A DNA stretch of 29,605 nucleotides from Chloroflexota bacterium (GCA_025450375.1 JANWHO010000084.1:1-29605); one strand, 5' to 3'. Shown: positions 1 to 8,110, counted from the first letter of the stretch. A program made the numbers and translations. Notes: a model not told the origin generated them from the letters alone.

Positions 1-322
1 CGACCTTGAAGTCGTTGCCGTCCACGTTGACCGTGAAATCGCTGACCGTCGCCGCGGAGCCCTTGTAGAGGCCCTCGGCGGCAAAGCTGAGATGGGCGCC
101 CGAGCAGGTGATGGTGGCAGCGAAGGTCTTGGCGTCGGTATCCACATCGACCGAGTACTGGCAATCGCCTTCGCTGGTCAGGGTGCCGGTGTAGGTGAAG
201 GTATCGGCATGAGCCACGCTGGGGCCGAGAGCCGGCATGGCCAGCGCGAGCAGCACGATTAGCAGCCTCGCCACGCCCCATCTCAGCCGTTGTGCCGGAT
301 AGCCAGATTTTCCGCCGATCAT
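1..322 (-). CDS. Small secreted protein, partial (C-terminus outside the window)
   Basis: Unrecognised exported protein with about 107 residues visible before the window edge; no stop is reached. It begins with a short basic stretch and a hydrophobic signal peptide (VARLLIVLLALAMPALG) ending in an AHA-type cleavage site followed by ADTFTYTGTL. The mature part is rich in Thr, Asp and aromatic residues with alternating hydrophobic spacing, suggesting beta strands, and has two cysteines (GDCQYSV and TITCSGA) that could form a disulphide outside the cell. I chose the second of two adjacent ATGs (320-322) because an AAGGAG ribosome site lies 5 nt upstream; the ATG at 323-325 would be too close to it. 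Secretion is well supported; function is unknown. Confidence 0.7.
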   Translation of the reverse strand, partial: MIGGKSGYPAQRLRWGVARLLIVLLALAMPALGPSVAHADTFTYTGTLTSEGDCQYSVDVDTDAKTFAATITCSGAHLSFAAEGLYKGSAATVSDFTVNVDGNDFKV

Positions 323-553
323 CATTTCTCCTTCTCGCACCACCGGGATCTCCAGTCGCGCCTATCCAACTATCACGCTTCATTGGCAGCGTAAGCGCTC
401 CCTGTGTGTATCTCATGCGAGCGGTGCCCTTGCCAATGACTACATCGTACTATGAGCCAATTGCCATGCTCTTACCACATGAATGCGCACAAGGCGGCGT
501 CTTGTATGCGGATGCATGGTTGGGGCGCGGGTCTCCAGGCCCGCTTGACCCCC

Positions 554-594
554 CTCCTGAAGCACAGAAGCACAGAGGGAATGGAAAACACAGA
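554..594 (+). repeat. 41-bp dispersed repeat, copy 1
   Basis: Begins CTCCTGAAGCACAGAAGCAC and ends AACACAGA. It matches copy 3 (729-769, opposite strand) at 40 of 41 positions and copy 2 (628-668) at 33 of 41, the differences being mostly A/G exchanges. The internal pattern is a run of CACnGA words. The 33 nt that follow (to 627) also resemble the DNA after copy 2, so the real unit may be about 74 bp. Confidence 0.8.
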
Positions 595-627
595 GTGCGA
601 CTCCGGTTCGCACGGCGGTGATTTGGC

Positions 628-668
628 CTCCTGAATCACGGAGACACGGAGGGTACGGAGAACACGGA
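628..668 (+). repeat. 41-bp dispersed repeat, copy 2
   Basis: Begins CTCCTGAATCACGGAGACAC and ends AACACGGA. It lies exactly 74 bp after copy 1 in the same orientation, with 8 substitutions relative to it and no gaps. Confidence 0.75.
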
Positions 669-728
669 TGGCAGCTCCGTTTCCGCACCCTTGCTTATCC
701 AGCCCTCACCCTGCTCCCAGGGTAGTCA

Positions 729-769
729 TCTGTGTTTTCCGTTCCCTCTGTGCTTCTGTGCTTCAGGAG
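729..769 (-). repeat. 41-bp dispersed repeat, copy 3 (inverted)
   Basis: The reverse complement is identical to copy 1 except for one C/T change. With copy 1 it could form a very long stem closing a loop of 134 nt. Confidence 0.8.
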
Positions 770-858
770 AGACGCGGAGGGCGCGATGTGTAGGTAATGT
801 GTATGCCTGAAGACCCGCGCCCCTAACACGCGCGTTCATCTCCCCCTGGCGGACTACC

Positions 859-2115
859 CTACAGCTCACGCAAGGGGGCGGACAGCGCGCCGGTGGCCAG
901 GGCGTAGATGAGGCACACGCCCGCCCCGATCGCCACCGTGGCCTGGGCCCCTATCCGGCTTGCCAGAGCCCCAGCCCACAGACTGCCCACGGGCGAGATA
1001 CCCCAGGAGGCGATGGTCCACAGCGCCATCACCCGCCCCCGCATCTCTTCATGACTGAGGATTTGCAGCGCCGTGTTGGCGATAGCGAAGAAGCTGACCA
1101 TCCAGAAGCCCACCACCGCGAGCGCGAACATAGCGGGCAGCCGAGCCGGCATCAGGGCGAAGGCGAAGAGGGCCAGGGTGAAGGCTATTTCCATCCCCAG
1201 AATAATCAACCCCTTCCGAGGCGCCGCGCCCAGGCGGGCGGTCACCAAGGCCCCAACCACCGCCCCCGCTCCCATCGCGGCCAGCAGTACCCCAAGGTCG
1301 CCCGCGTTCCCCTGGTAGACATCCTTGGCGAATACCGGCATCAACATCAGGAATGGCATGCCAAAGATCGTATGCACGGTCGCCAGGAGGAGAATGGCCC
1401 GCGATTCGGCGTGGCCGGCCGCGAACTTCACCCCATCCACCACGCTGCGCCAGGCCCCTACCCTCGAATCCGCGCGGTTGACCTGGGGCCGGCGCATGAA
1501 TCCCAGGGCCACTACCACGGCCAGGAAGCTGAGCCCATTCAAGGTGAAGCAGCCCGCGATCCCGATGAGTGCGATCAGGGTGCCGGCCATCGCGGGCCCT
1601 ACCACGCGGGCCACGTTGAATTGCGCCGAGTTGAGGGCGATCGCGTTCATCAGGCTGGCTTTGGGGACCAGATCGCCCACGAATGATTGCCAGGCCGGCG
1701 AGCTGAGAGCTGAGACGCTGCCAATCACGAATACCAGCAGGAGGAGCCAGCCCACGTTGATGATGTGCGTGCCGGTGAGGACCGCCATCGCCAGAGTAAA
1801 CACCAGCAAGGAGGATTGGGCCAGGATCAGAAGGAGCCGGCGATCCATCTGGTCCGCCAGCACGCCCCCATACAGCGATAACGTCATGACCGGCAGGGTG
1901 CCGACCGCGTTGACCATGCCCAGCAAAAAGGCGGAGTTTGTCAGTTGCAGTACCAACCACCCCTGAGCCACCGCCTGCAGCCAGGTGCCGATGTTCGAGA
2001 CCAGCGCTCCCGACCACAGCAAGCGAAAATCGCGCGAATCGAGGGCGATCAGGCCGGCCGGCCAGGCACGGCGGCGGAGGGCAACGCGCGGTGGGGTGGG
2101 CGCGGACATGGTCAC
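859..2115 (-). CDS. MFS transporter, EntS-like (MFS_3 / DHA3 type)
   Basis: Inner-membrane major facilitator of 418 residues, the usual length, predicted to have 12 membrane helices. After a basic N-terminus comes the family opening DFRLLWSGALVSNIGTWLQA (about residues 28-47), then the loop-2/3 motif GGVLADQMDRR. This branch (PF05977) includes enterobactin exporter EntS and many proton-driven drug or metabolite exporters; the substrate here cannot be read from sequence. The GTG start overlaps the stop of the upstream aminotransferase as GTGA (2112-2115), so translation is probably coupled; an ATG two codons later (2107-2109) is the alternative. Export of a product related to amino-acid metabolism is possible but is only an inference. 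Confidence 0.85.
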   Translation of the reverse strand: MTMSAPTPPRVALRRRAWPAGLIALDSRDFRLLWSGALVSNIGTWLQAVAQGWLVLQLTNSAFLLGMVNAVGTLPVMTLSLYGGVLADQMDRRLLLILAQSSLLVFTLAMAVLTGTHIINVGWLLLLVFVIGSVSALSSPAWQSFVGDLVPKASLMNAIALNSAQFNVARVVGPAMAGTLIALIGIAGCFTLNGLSFLAVVVALGFMRRPQVNRADSRVGAWRSVVDGVKFAAGHAESRAILLLATVHTIFGMPFLMLMPVFAKDVYQGNAGDLGVLLAAMGAGAVVGALVTARLGAAPRKGLIILGMEIAFTLALFAFALMPARLPAMFALAVVGFWMVSFFAIANTALQILSHEEMRGRVMALWTIASWGISPVGSLWAGALASRIGAQATVAIGAGVCLIYALATGALSAPLREL

Positions 2116-3281
2116 GCCCCGATTGTAGCGATTTTCTCCACCGCGCGGGCCAGGGTCTCCTGTTTCTTGCAGAACACGAAGCGGATATAGGCGCTTCCCT
2201 CCTCGGGCGTGGGGAAGAAGCTGCTGCCGGGGACCACGGCGAGCCCGATGTCGCGCACCAAGTACTGGGCGAACTCCTGGTCGTTGGCGTAGCCGAAGCG
2301 GTCGAAGCCGGCCATGATGTAGTAGGCGCCCGCCGGGGTGGTAAAGGTAAAGCCCGCCTCCGCCAGTTTAGGGGCCAGATACTCGCGTCGAGCCAGGTAC
2401 TCGGTCCGCAGGCCGGCGAAGAAGTCATCGCCCAGGTTGAGGGCGGCCGCCGCGGCGGCTTGCAGGGGGTGAGGGGCGCCCACGGTGAGAAAGTCGTGGA
2501 CCTTGCGGATCGCGTCGGTGATCGGAGCGGGGGCAATCGCGTAGCCCAGGCGCCATCCGGTCACGCTAAAGGTCTTCGACAGGCCGCTGATCGTGACTGT
2601 CCGCTCGGCCATTCCCGGCAGGGTAGCAAGGGAGATGTGCTCGCCTTCGTAGACCATGTGCTCGTAAATCTCATCGGTGAAGGCAAGCACGTCGTACTTG
2701 TGGCAAAGCTGGGCAATCTGCTCAAGCTCCACGCGGCTGAAGACGTGTCCGGTCGGATTGTGGGGGGTGTTGACCACGATCCCCCTGGTCTTCGGACCGA
2801 AAGCGGCGGCCAGTTCATCGAAGTCGAAGCTCCAGGTGGGAGGATGGAGCGCCACGAAGCGGGGGACGGCACCCGAGAGGATGCAATCCGGGCCGTAGTT
2901 CTCATAGAAGGGAGAGAAGATGACGACCTCGTCGCCGGGGTTAAGGGTGGCCAGCATGGCGGCGATCATCGTCTCGGTGGCCCCACAGCAGACGGTGATT
3001 TCGCGTTCGCTGTCCACCGGTCGGCCCCAGGCGCGCTCGGTCTTGCGGGCGATCGCCTCACGGAGGGGGCGGGTGCCCCAGGTGATCGCGTACTGGTTCA
3101 GATCTTCCTGGATAGCCGTGCAGGCCGCGTCCTTGATCGCGGCTGGGGCGGCGAAGTCGGGGAAACCCTGGGCCAGATTCACCCCATCGTCGGGGTGATA
3201 CCGCATGATCTGGCGGGTCATATCGCGAATCACCGATTCGGTAAAACGCGCGGCCTTGGCGGAGATGTGCGCCGTCTGCAT
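2112..3281 (-). CDS. PLP-dependent aminotransferase, class I/II
   Basis: Cytosolic fold-type I aminotransferase of 389 residues, moving amino groups between an amino acid and a 2-oxo acid with pyridoxal phosphate. Visible landmarks: NLAQGFPDF near residue 35, NPTG at about 175-178, the D203/Y206 pair in FTDEIYEH that contacts the cofactor, and the Schiff-base lysine K236 in SGLSKTFSVTGWR. The profile is closest to the kynurenine/glutamine/methionine aminotransferase group (KAT, YbdL) rather than classic AspC; the exact substrate is uncertain. The start is the ATG at 3279-3281, preceded by GGGAGAGG; the open frame continues to 3605 but that part overlaps a plus-strand gene and has no ribosome site. 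First gene of a two-gene unit with the MFS exporter. Confidence 0.88.
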   Translation of the reverse strand: MQTAHISAKAARFTESVIRDMTRQIMRYHPDDGVNLAQGFPDFAAPAAIKDAACTAIQEDLNQYAITWGTRPLREAIARKTERAWGRPVDSEREITVCCGATETMIAAMLATLNPGDEVVIFSPFYENYGPDCILSGAVPRFVALHPPTWSFDFDELAAAFGPKTRGIVVNTPHNPTGHVFSRVELEQIAQLCHKYDVLAFTDEIYEHMVYEGEHISLATLPGMAERTVTISGLSKTFSVTGWRLGYAIAPAPITDAIRKVHDFLTVGAPHPLQAAAAAALNLGDDFFAGLRTEYLARREYLAPKLAEAGFTFTTPAGAYYIMAGFDRFGYANDQEFAQYLVRDIGLAVVPGSSFFPTPEEGSAYIRFVFCKKQETLARAVEKIATIGA

Positions 3282-3407
3282 GGAAACCTCTCCCAAATCG
3301 CTCTGGAACCATCCTCCTGTCGCCAGTATGGTACCATGCGCGCTGGTCGGGACCGCGGACCCGTCCATTCGTTGTTTGGGGAGAGATTCGGAAGGACTAC
3401 CACCGCC

Positions 3408-3572
3408 ATGCTCTTGCCGGAAGCGGTAATCGCCGAGATACTGGGCGCGCTGTTCATTGCCTATTCGTGTATCAAGCGGATCCGGGGCGGCGAAGGATAT
3501 GGGGCCGCCGTGCTGGTGATCTCCGTGGTGCTGTTGGCGGCGATCCCGGTTACCGCGAAGTTCCTCAGCTAG
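3408..3572 (+). CDS. Small two-helix membrane protein, hypothetical
   Basis: Encodes 54 residues beginning MLLPEAVIAEILGAL, with two probable membrane helices (about residues 5-19 and 33-50) separated by a short basic hairpin CIKRIRGGEG. An AAGGA sequence lies 11 nt before the ATG, somewhat far but usable. The open frame runs far upstream, but only this last portion looks like protein; the upstream part is antisense to the aminotransferase. It is divergent from the aminotransferase and its last 8 nt overlap the end of the convergent phosphatase gene. Function unknown. Confidence 0.55.
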   Translation: MLLPEAVIAEILGALFIAYSCIKRIRGGEGYGAAVLVISVVLLAAIPVTAKFLS

Positions 3573-4251
3573 TCGCGGACAGTCCTCGTCCATAGTTGAA
3601 CACAAACTGGCCCTCGGGGAGGATCAGGCAGGTCAGGCGCCCAATTTTGGTGGCGAAGGCCCCGGTGTCAATCCCGATTTTGTTCGGATGTACCAGAGGC
3701 CGGCCGATCTGCACCGTGTGCCCAAAGACCACGGTCTTTCCCCAGTCGTAATCGCTGCCGAGAAACGGCTCGCGGATCCACATCCGGTCGGAGTCGTTGG
3801 TAGCCTCCGGCGGCGCCCCAGGCCGCAATCCGGCATGCACGAAGTAATGCGTGTCGGTCTCGTGGAAGAGCCGCAGCCTCGACAGCCACTGGATGTAGGG
3901 TTCGCTCGGCCAGCCTCCCTCGAAATCGCGTAAGGTGGTGATGCCGCCGTTGCTGATCCAGAGCAGCATCTCCTCGGTAATCGCGGCCTCGCTTCCATCC
4001 AGGGTGTTCATGCTTTCGTAGGCCCGCAGAAACATATCCTCATGGTTGCCCTTGAGAAAGATGCACGCATGATCTTGCTCGAGTTGCATCAAGTGGTCGA
4101 GTACGGCCCTTGAGTTCTCGCCCCGGTCGATATAGTCGCCCAGGAATAACAGAGTGTCAGCTTGCTGGGGCCGCACGCGGGCCAGGAGGCGCCTGAGCGG
4201 ACTGATCGCCCCGTGAATATCGCCAAATACCAGTAGTCGCGGTTCGCTCAC
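3565..4251 (-). CDS. Serine/threonine-type metallophosphatase (calcineurin-like)
   Basis: Protein of 228 residues with the metal-binding signature of bacterial PPP phosphatases in order: GDIHG (10-14), GDYIDRG (38-44), GNHED (68-72), then a histidine in HAGLRPG and another in FGHT near the C-terminus. These bind two metal ions and hydrolyse phosphoesters; relatives act on phosphoproteins or on diadenosine tetraphosphate, and the substrate here is not decided by sequence. I chose the GTG start at 4249-4251 because GAGGGG precedes it; an ATG at 4270-4272 adds seven residues but has no ribosome site and would lie almost at the inferred transcription start. It converges on the small membrane-protein gene and diverges from the gene at 4305. 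Confidence 0.85.
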   Translation of the reverse strand: MSEPRLLVFGDIHGAISPLRRLLARVRPQQADTLLFLGDYIDRGENSRAVLDHLMQLEQDHACIFLKGNHEDMFLRAYESMNTLDGSEAAITEEMLLWISNGGITTLRDFEGGWPSEPYIQWLSRLRLFHETDTHYFVHAGLRPGAPPEATNDSDRMWIREPFLGSDYDWGKTVVFGHTVQIGRPLVHPNKIGIDTGAFATKIGRLTCLILPEGQFVFNYGRGLSATS

Positions 4252-4288
4252 TATCCCCTCAATCCATGGCACGCGGCGCCAAGCGTAG

Positions 4289-4296
4289 AGTATACT
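4289..4296. promoter_or_regulatory. Shared palindromic -10 box for divergent genes
   Basis: AGTATACT is a perfect palindrome and reads TATACT on both strands. On the plus strand its -10 hexamer (4291-4296) ends 8 nt before the ATG at 4305, giving an essentially leaderless message. On the minus strand the same bases serve the phosphatase with a leader of about 30 nt that contains its ribosome site. No good -35 box is evident on either side. Confidence 0.5.
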
Positions 4297-4304
4297 AGTG
4301 CGGC

Positions 4305-5654
4305 ATGCAAAACGTCACTAGTTCTTCTGCTGAGCGTACCATCACCGGTACATTGCCAGCCGCCGCTTTCGCGGAAGTGTGCGAGCGATTGATTCTCACT
4401 CAATCGCTGCTCGCCGACCCCCATCACCAATCGCGCAAGCAGGGTTCGGCGGTGGCGCGGCTGTTGCAGGGCGGCTTGAGCGCGGTGGGCAGGCAACTGG
4501 ATGCCCTGCGCCAGCCCATTTTCGCGCCCGAGTCCGACCAGTCCACCCGGGCCCTGGCCGGGCTGGGGATCGCCTCGGCCGGGTTGCGCCAGGTGCAGGC
4601 TCATCTGGGCTATCTGGGGAGCCGGTGGCCTCTGGGCACCTCCGATCTGTTTGTTCGCAAGCTGGTGGCCGAGGGGATGCCCCTTCCCGTGCCTACTCTG
4701 TGTCCCGTGGACCTCCCGGAAGCCAATACGGGCGAGATCGGGGCGGAGTTGCGCGAGCGTCTCCTGGCGGCCGGGCTGTGGGCCGGCGCCCCTTCATCGG
4801 AGGGCCCCGTGTTGGTGATTCCCACCACGGACCTGCTTGACCCTCTTGCCTGGGCGGCCGTGCTCTATCCCCTGGCGGAGGTCGTGGTGGAGCGGCAGGG
4901 CATCGCCTCGCGGCTCCGTGGGCCCTCGCGTCTCGACGAGGATGGGGTTCGCCGCCTCTGCGTGGCGGGGGTGGCGGCCCGGCTGGTGGGAGAGGCGACC
5001 TTCGCGGCGCGGGCAAGCAAGGCGTTGGTGGCCCGTTTAGGAGGGGGGATCGCCGGATCCAACCTGGAATTGCTGGCCCAGGCCAGTGAATCTTACGCGC
5101 TCCCCCTGGAGACCGGCGGCTACCGATCCCTCACCGAGTACTTCCGCCGGCGCTTGCACGAACAGCGCGCGCTGGGGAGCGCCTGGGGCCGGCAAGATCG
5201 GGACATGGACGATCAAGAAGCGCTCCGAGACTGGTCGGTCCTGGATGATTTCGTGGCCGCCGGGTTGCCGGCGCCCGACTTGCCGACCGCCGAGGACGTG
5301 GAGCGCCTGGTGGCGCTGCTGGCGGACGGGCGGCCTATCAACGCTCTCCCCCCCAGGTTGCCCTCGGACTTTGGCGCCCGCCTGGATGAGGGGGCCGACG
5401 CGGATCGGTTTTATTCGGTGCTGGCTCACGCGGGCGAGCGGCCCTGTTCGCTGGCCACCATTCTGGCCGGGGGTTGGCACTACAAAATGCGCCATAGCCT
5501 TCCCCTCTGCGCGACTCTGATGGGTGGGAATCGGGCCTGGCGCGACGCCCTGGAGCCCTATGCCGCGCACGTCCATGAGCGGAGCGCCCTGCTCCAGCAA
5601 TCGATTGAGGGAGCCTACGTGCAGCAGGTATTCACCCGTTGGAAGGACCAATGA
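4305..5654 (+). CDS. Unrecognised 449-aa protein, translationally coupled to dcd
   Basis: I do not recognise this protein. It has no signal peptide or convincing membrane helix and looks like a soluble, mainly helical cytosolic protein rich in Leu, Ala and Arg. Notable stretches are ARLLQGGLSAVGRQLDALRQ near the N-terminus, a more hydrophobic core around PVLVIPTTDLLDPLAWAAVL, and an acidic/Arg-rich part (RRRLHEQRALGSAWGRQDRD). Cysteines are few and no zinc-finger spacing is seen. The ATG sits just downstream of a TATACT -10 box, so it is probably translated from a leaderless mRNA. Its stop overlaps the dcd start as ATGA. Coupling to a nucleotide-pool enzyme hints at a linked role but does not establish one. 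Confidence 0.75.
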   Translation: MQNVTSSSAERTITGTLPAAAFAEVCERLILTQSLLADPHHQSRKQGSAVARLLQGGLSAVGRQLDALRQPIFAPESDQSTRALAGLGIASAGLRQVQAHLGYLGSRWPLGTSDLFVRKLVAEGMPLPVPTLCPVDLPEANTGEIGAELRERLLAAGLWAGAPSSEGPVLVIPTTDLLDPLAWAAVLYPLAEVVVERQGIASRLRGPSRLDEDGVRRLCVAGVAARLVGEATFAARASKALVARLGGGIAGSNLELLAQASESYALPLETGGYRSLTEYFRRRLHEQRALGSAWGRQDRDMDDQEALRDWSVLDDFVAAGLPAPDLPTAEDVERLVALLADGRPINALPPRLPSDFGARLDEGADADRFYSVLAHAGERPCSLATILAGGWHYKMRHSLPLCATLMGGNRAWRDALEPYAAHVHERSALLQQSIEGAYVQQVFTRWKDQ

Positions 5655-6304
5655 GCATCCTGAATGAGCGGCAGATTCTCCGCCGGCTCCTGATCGACGG
5701 CGACGTGGTTGTGACCCCAATCGTCGATCTGGCTACCCAGCTTGGCCCTACCTCGCTCGACGTTCGCTTGGGTACGCGCTTTCAGGCGCAAAAACGGAGC
5801 GCGCTCCCATATATAGAGCCGCTGCAAGACGAGCAGGCCCTGCGGGCGGACCTCGCCGCCTACACGCAAGATTACGTGGTCCTGCCGACCGAACCATACG
5901 TCCTGCATCCCGGCGATTTCGCGCTTGCCTGCACCCTGGAGTTCATCCGTTTGCCCGCGGATCTCTCGGCCCGCCTCGAGGGGCGGAGCAGTTGGGGTCG
6001 CCTGGGCCTGCAAATTCATTCCACGGCGGGGTTTATTGACCCCGGTTTCTCTGGAGTGATTACCTTTGAGCTATCCAACCTCGGCAAGGTGCCGATTCCC
6101 CTCTATCCCGGCCTCCGGATCGGGCAGTTGTGCTTCTACACCGGCGAAGCGAGCGCTATTCCCTACCGAACCAAGAAACTGACGAAATACGCGGGGCGGA
6201 TCGCGCCGATGGGAAGTGCGTTCTACCTCGATCCCGAATACAGAGCAATCCGCCATGAGCAGCAAGCCGAGCAAGACCGGGCCGCCGACGCGCCCGTCAA
6301 TTAA
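5651..6304 (+). CDS. dcd: dCTP deaminase
   Basis: Converts dCTP to dUTP and ammonia, feeding thymidylate synthesis; a cytosolic homotrimer in known members. The 217-residue protein carries the family core GRSSWGRLGL (111-120) followed by HSTAGFIDPGFSGVITFEL. Glu140 in this stretch aligns with the catalytic Glu138 of E. coli Dcd, and Ser114/Arg117 fall in the corresponding active-site segment. It is about 24 residues longer than the E. coli enzyme, partly from an acidic insertion near 50-75. I cannot tell whether it is the plain deaminase or the bifunctional deaminase/dUTPase. The ATG overlaps the upstream stop (ATGA) and is preceded by GGAAGGA; a TTG at 5639 is a less likely start. Confidence 0.92.
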   Translation: MSILNERQILRRLLIDGDVVVTPIVDLATQLGPTSLDVRLGTRFQAQKRSALPYIEPLQDEQALRADLAAYTQDYVVLPTEPYVLHPGDFALACTLEFIRLPADLSARLEGRSSWGRLGLQIHSTAGFIDPGFSGVITFELSNLGKVPIPLYPGLRIGQLCFYTGEASAIPYRTKKLTKYAGRIAPMGSAFYLDPEYRAIRHEQQAEQDRAADAPVN

Positions 6305-8096
6305 CCGCCGCTTCGATCGGCCCAATTTCCGCTCTCCCCGCGGCGCTCCCTCTCCGCGCCGCGTACAGTCGCGCCGCCTGGATCGGCCCGCCTTTCAACG
6401 CGGCGGCGGCACGCGCAAGGTGGATAGTCTCCTTCGATTTGGTATTTTCCTCGGGATTCTGGTGGTGCTTGGGGGCGCCGTCGCAACCTTTCAGCACGTC
6501 TATGCCGACCGGGTGAGCCCACATGTCAGTGTGGGGGGGATCGCGCTGGGCGGCGTTTCCCTTGCTAACGCGCCGAGCTACCTGGCTCAAAGGGTGGACG
6601 AACGGGACCGGCGTCCCATCGTGTTGCATCTGGATCTGCCAAGCGGCGAACGGATCTTTCAGGTGAACGCCAAGCAGTTCCATGCCGTGTACAATCTGAG
6701 TTCGCCTCTGAAGGCCGCCACCAGCGATGGGCACAATGGTGACGCCCTGACCAACTTGTGGAATCAGTTCAATACCATGCTGCAAGGCCATGACTATGCC
6801 ATCCAGGGCACCCATGACCAACAAGCGGTGCGGCGGTACCTAGCCAGCCTGGACAAGCAGATCGATATACCGCCCCAACCAGCGGTGGTTGGGATACAGG
6901 CCGGCCAGGTGATGATCACGCGGCATATGCAGCCAGGGACGATCATCGATACCACGACCGCGGCAGGTCTGCTCTCGAGCGTGGTGGATGGCCATGCGGT
7001 GTATGACATCACGGTCCCGCTCCTTCAGGTGGCGTCCCCGGTAAACGACACGGTGGCGCAGGCCGCCGTGGATCGGGCACAGACTCTTTTAAGCCAGCGG
7101 ACCTTCTTCAGCTCGGTGAATAAGGTTAGGGCCTGGTACGTTACCCCTCAACAACTGGTCCGGTTGTTGTCGTTCAGAACCACCTATTCGCACGCCACGG
7201 GCTGGAAGATCAATCTGCATCTCGATCCCATACGCCTCCGAGCCACCATGAGTCCGATTGCCGCTGCCGTGGATCGGGCGCCCATTCCCTCGGTCTACAC
7301 GGTCGCGGACTCCAACGGCTCGGCGGTCCCCGTTCCGCAACCTGATGGCCCAGGAACCCTGATTGACTATGGCCGCACGGCAACCGCCATTCTCGACGCG
7401 GCTTCGACCAGTCACGCCGTAGTCATTCCCCTCCTCCACCCTCGGGCTGCCTTTAACCAGACGGTGGCGCGCGCCTACGGCTTCGATACGGCGATTGGCC
7501 AGGGGCCAACGAGCATGGTGGGCGCCTCGCCCAGCCGGGTCCACAACGCGGGGCTCGCGGCCGCCGCCGCAAGCAACGTCCTGCTCAAGCCGGGCGCGGT
7601 ATTCTCCCTGGCCAAGACCCTTGGTCCCTTAACCAGGGCTCGAGGTTACGTCCCCGGTCTGAATGGGATCGGGCGGAACGACATCACCGGCGCCAATAGC
7701 GGTGCCACTCAGGTCGCTTCCGCGCTCTTCCACGCCGCGTACGCCGCGGGCCTTCCTATCCTCGCCCGCACGTCCTACCCCTATCTCAATGCCTTCGATG
7801 GTCCGCCGGGTACCGACGCGGTGGCAACCGCGCTCGGCGAGGGCGCGAACCTCCGCTTCCGCAACAATACGACGCAGATTCTCCTGATCAGTGTCACCGC
7901 CGCGGTCAACCAGGTGAGCGCCTACATCTTCGTGAACGGCAGCCAGGCGCGGCGAGGCGTGCGGATAAACGGCCCCTTGGTGCGGCTGAATCAGGACGGC
8001 AGTATCGACGCTTCGATCGGCCGCGCGGTCAGCGGTGACGTCACCTCGCAGGACAGCATCGCCACCCACTATAAGGTTCTGAATCCCTACCCGTAG
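6255..8096 (+). CDS. VanW-domain membrane-anchored cell-envelope protein
   Basis: 613-residue protein with a long basic, Arg/Pro-rich cytoplasmic N-terminus (1-58), one membrane helix (about 59-80, FGIFLGILVVLGGAVATF) and a large exported part. Early sections resemble the peptidoglycan-binding-4 repeats that usually precede VanW domains. The VanW-like region lies at about 418-550: RVHNAGLAAAAASNVLLKPG, AVFSLAKTLGP, GYVPG, then LRFRNNTTQILL. VanW proteins occur in glycopeptide-resistance clusters and many Gram-positive or Chloroflexota genomes; their biochemical role is unclear. The usual GGGxCQxS segment is replaced by NSGATQVAS, losing the cysteine. The ATG at 6255 overlaps the end of dcd by 50 nt; the upstream GTG at 6216 lacks a ribosome site. 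Last gene of the plus-strand run. Confidence 0.82.
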   Translation: MSSKPSKTGPPTRPSINRRFDRPNFRSPRGAPSPRRVQSRRLDRPAFQRGGGTRKVDSLLRFGIFLGILVVLGGAVATFQHVYADRVSPHVSVGGIALGGVSLANAPSYLAQRVDERDRRPIVLHLDLPSGERIFQVNAKQFHAVYNLSSPLKAATSDGHNGDALTNLWNQFNTMLQGHDYAIQGTHDQQAVRRYLASLDKQIDIPPQPAVVGIQAGQVMITRHMQPGTIIDTTTAAGLLSSVVDGHAVYDITVPLLQVASPVNDTVAQAAVDRAQTLLSQRTFFSSVNKVRAWYVTPQQLVRLLSFRTTYSHATGWKINLHLDPIRLRATMSPIAAAVDRAPIPSVYTVADSNGSAVPVPQPDGPGTLIDYGRTATAILDAASTSHAVVIPLLHPRAAFNQTVARAYGFDTAIGQGPTSMVGASPSRVHNAGLAAAAASNVLLKPGAVFSLAKTLGPLTRARGYVPGLNGIGRNDITGANSGATQVASALFHAAYAAGLPILARTSYPYLNAFDGPPGTDAVATALGEGANLRFRNNTTQILLISVTAAVNQVSAYIFVNGSQARRGVRINGPLVRLNQDGSIDASIGRAVSGDVTSQDSIATHYKVLNPYP

Positions 8097-8110
8097 GCTT
8101 AGCTATCCGG

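Larger units (their letters stand above)
520..826. repeat. Nested inverted-repeat element, about 307 bp
   Basis: The outer arms (about 520-540 and 804-826) are imperfect inverted copies centred on GGGCGCGGGTCT. The inner arms (554-594 and 729-769) are 41-bp inverted copies with one mismatch. Another direct copy lies between them. There is no ORF that looks like a transposase, so if it is mobile it would be non-autonomous. The boundaries are estimates, because I see no target-site duplication. Confidence 0.55.
326..858. other. Non-coding region with nested inverted repeats
   Basis: About 530 bp without a convincing gene between the small secreted protein and the end of the MFS gene. Short open frames here are poor in coding character. 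The middle (520-826) is built from inverted and direct repeats listed separately. The part near 326-440 should contain the promoter of the secreted protein, but I see no clear consensus boxes. Confidence 0.6.

Noticed and set aside
554..769. CRISPR-like reading of the 41-bp repeats
   Set aside because: Only three copies, one inverted, with no uniform spacers and no cas genes.
1049..2536. Long minus-strand open frame of 495 aa
   Set aside because: It is another frame of the same strand over the aminotransferase and MFS genes, with Arg/Pro/Gly-rich composition typical of a shadow in high-GC DNA.
1938..3407. Long plus-strand open frame (544 aa including its tail)
   Set aside because: It is antisense to the aminotransferase and MFS genes; only the last 54 residues from 3408 have protein-like hydrophobic segments and a ribosome site.
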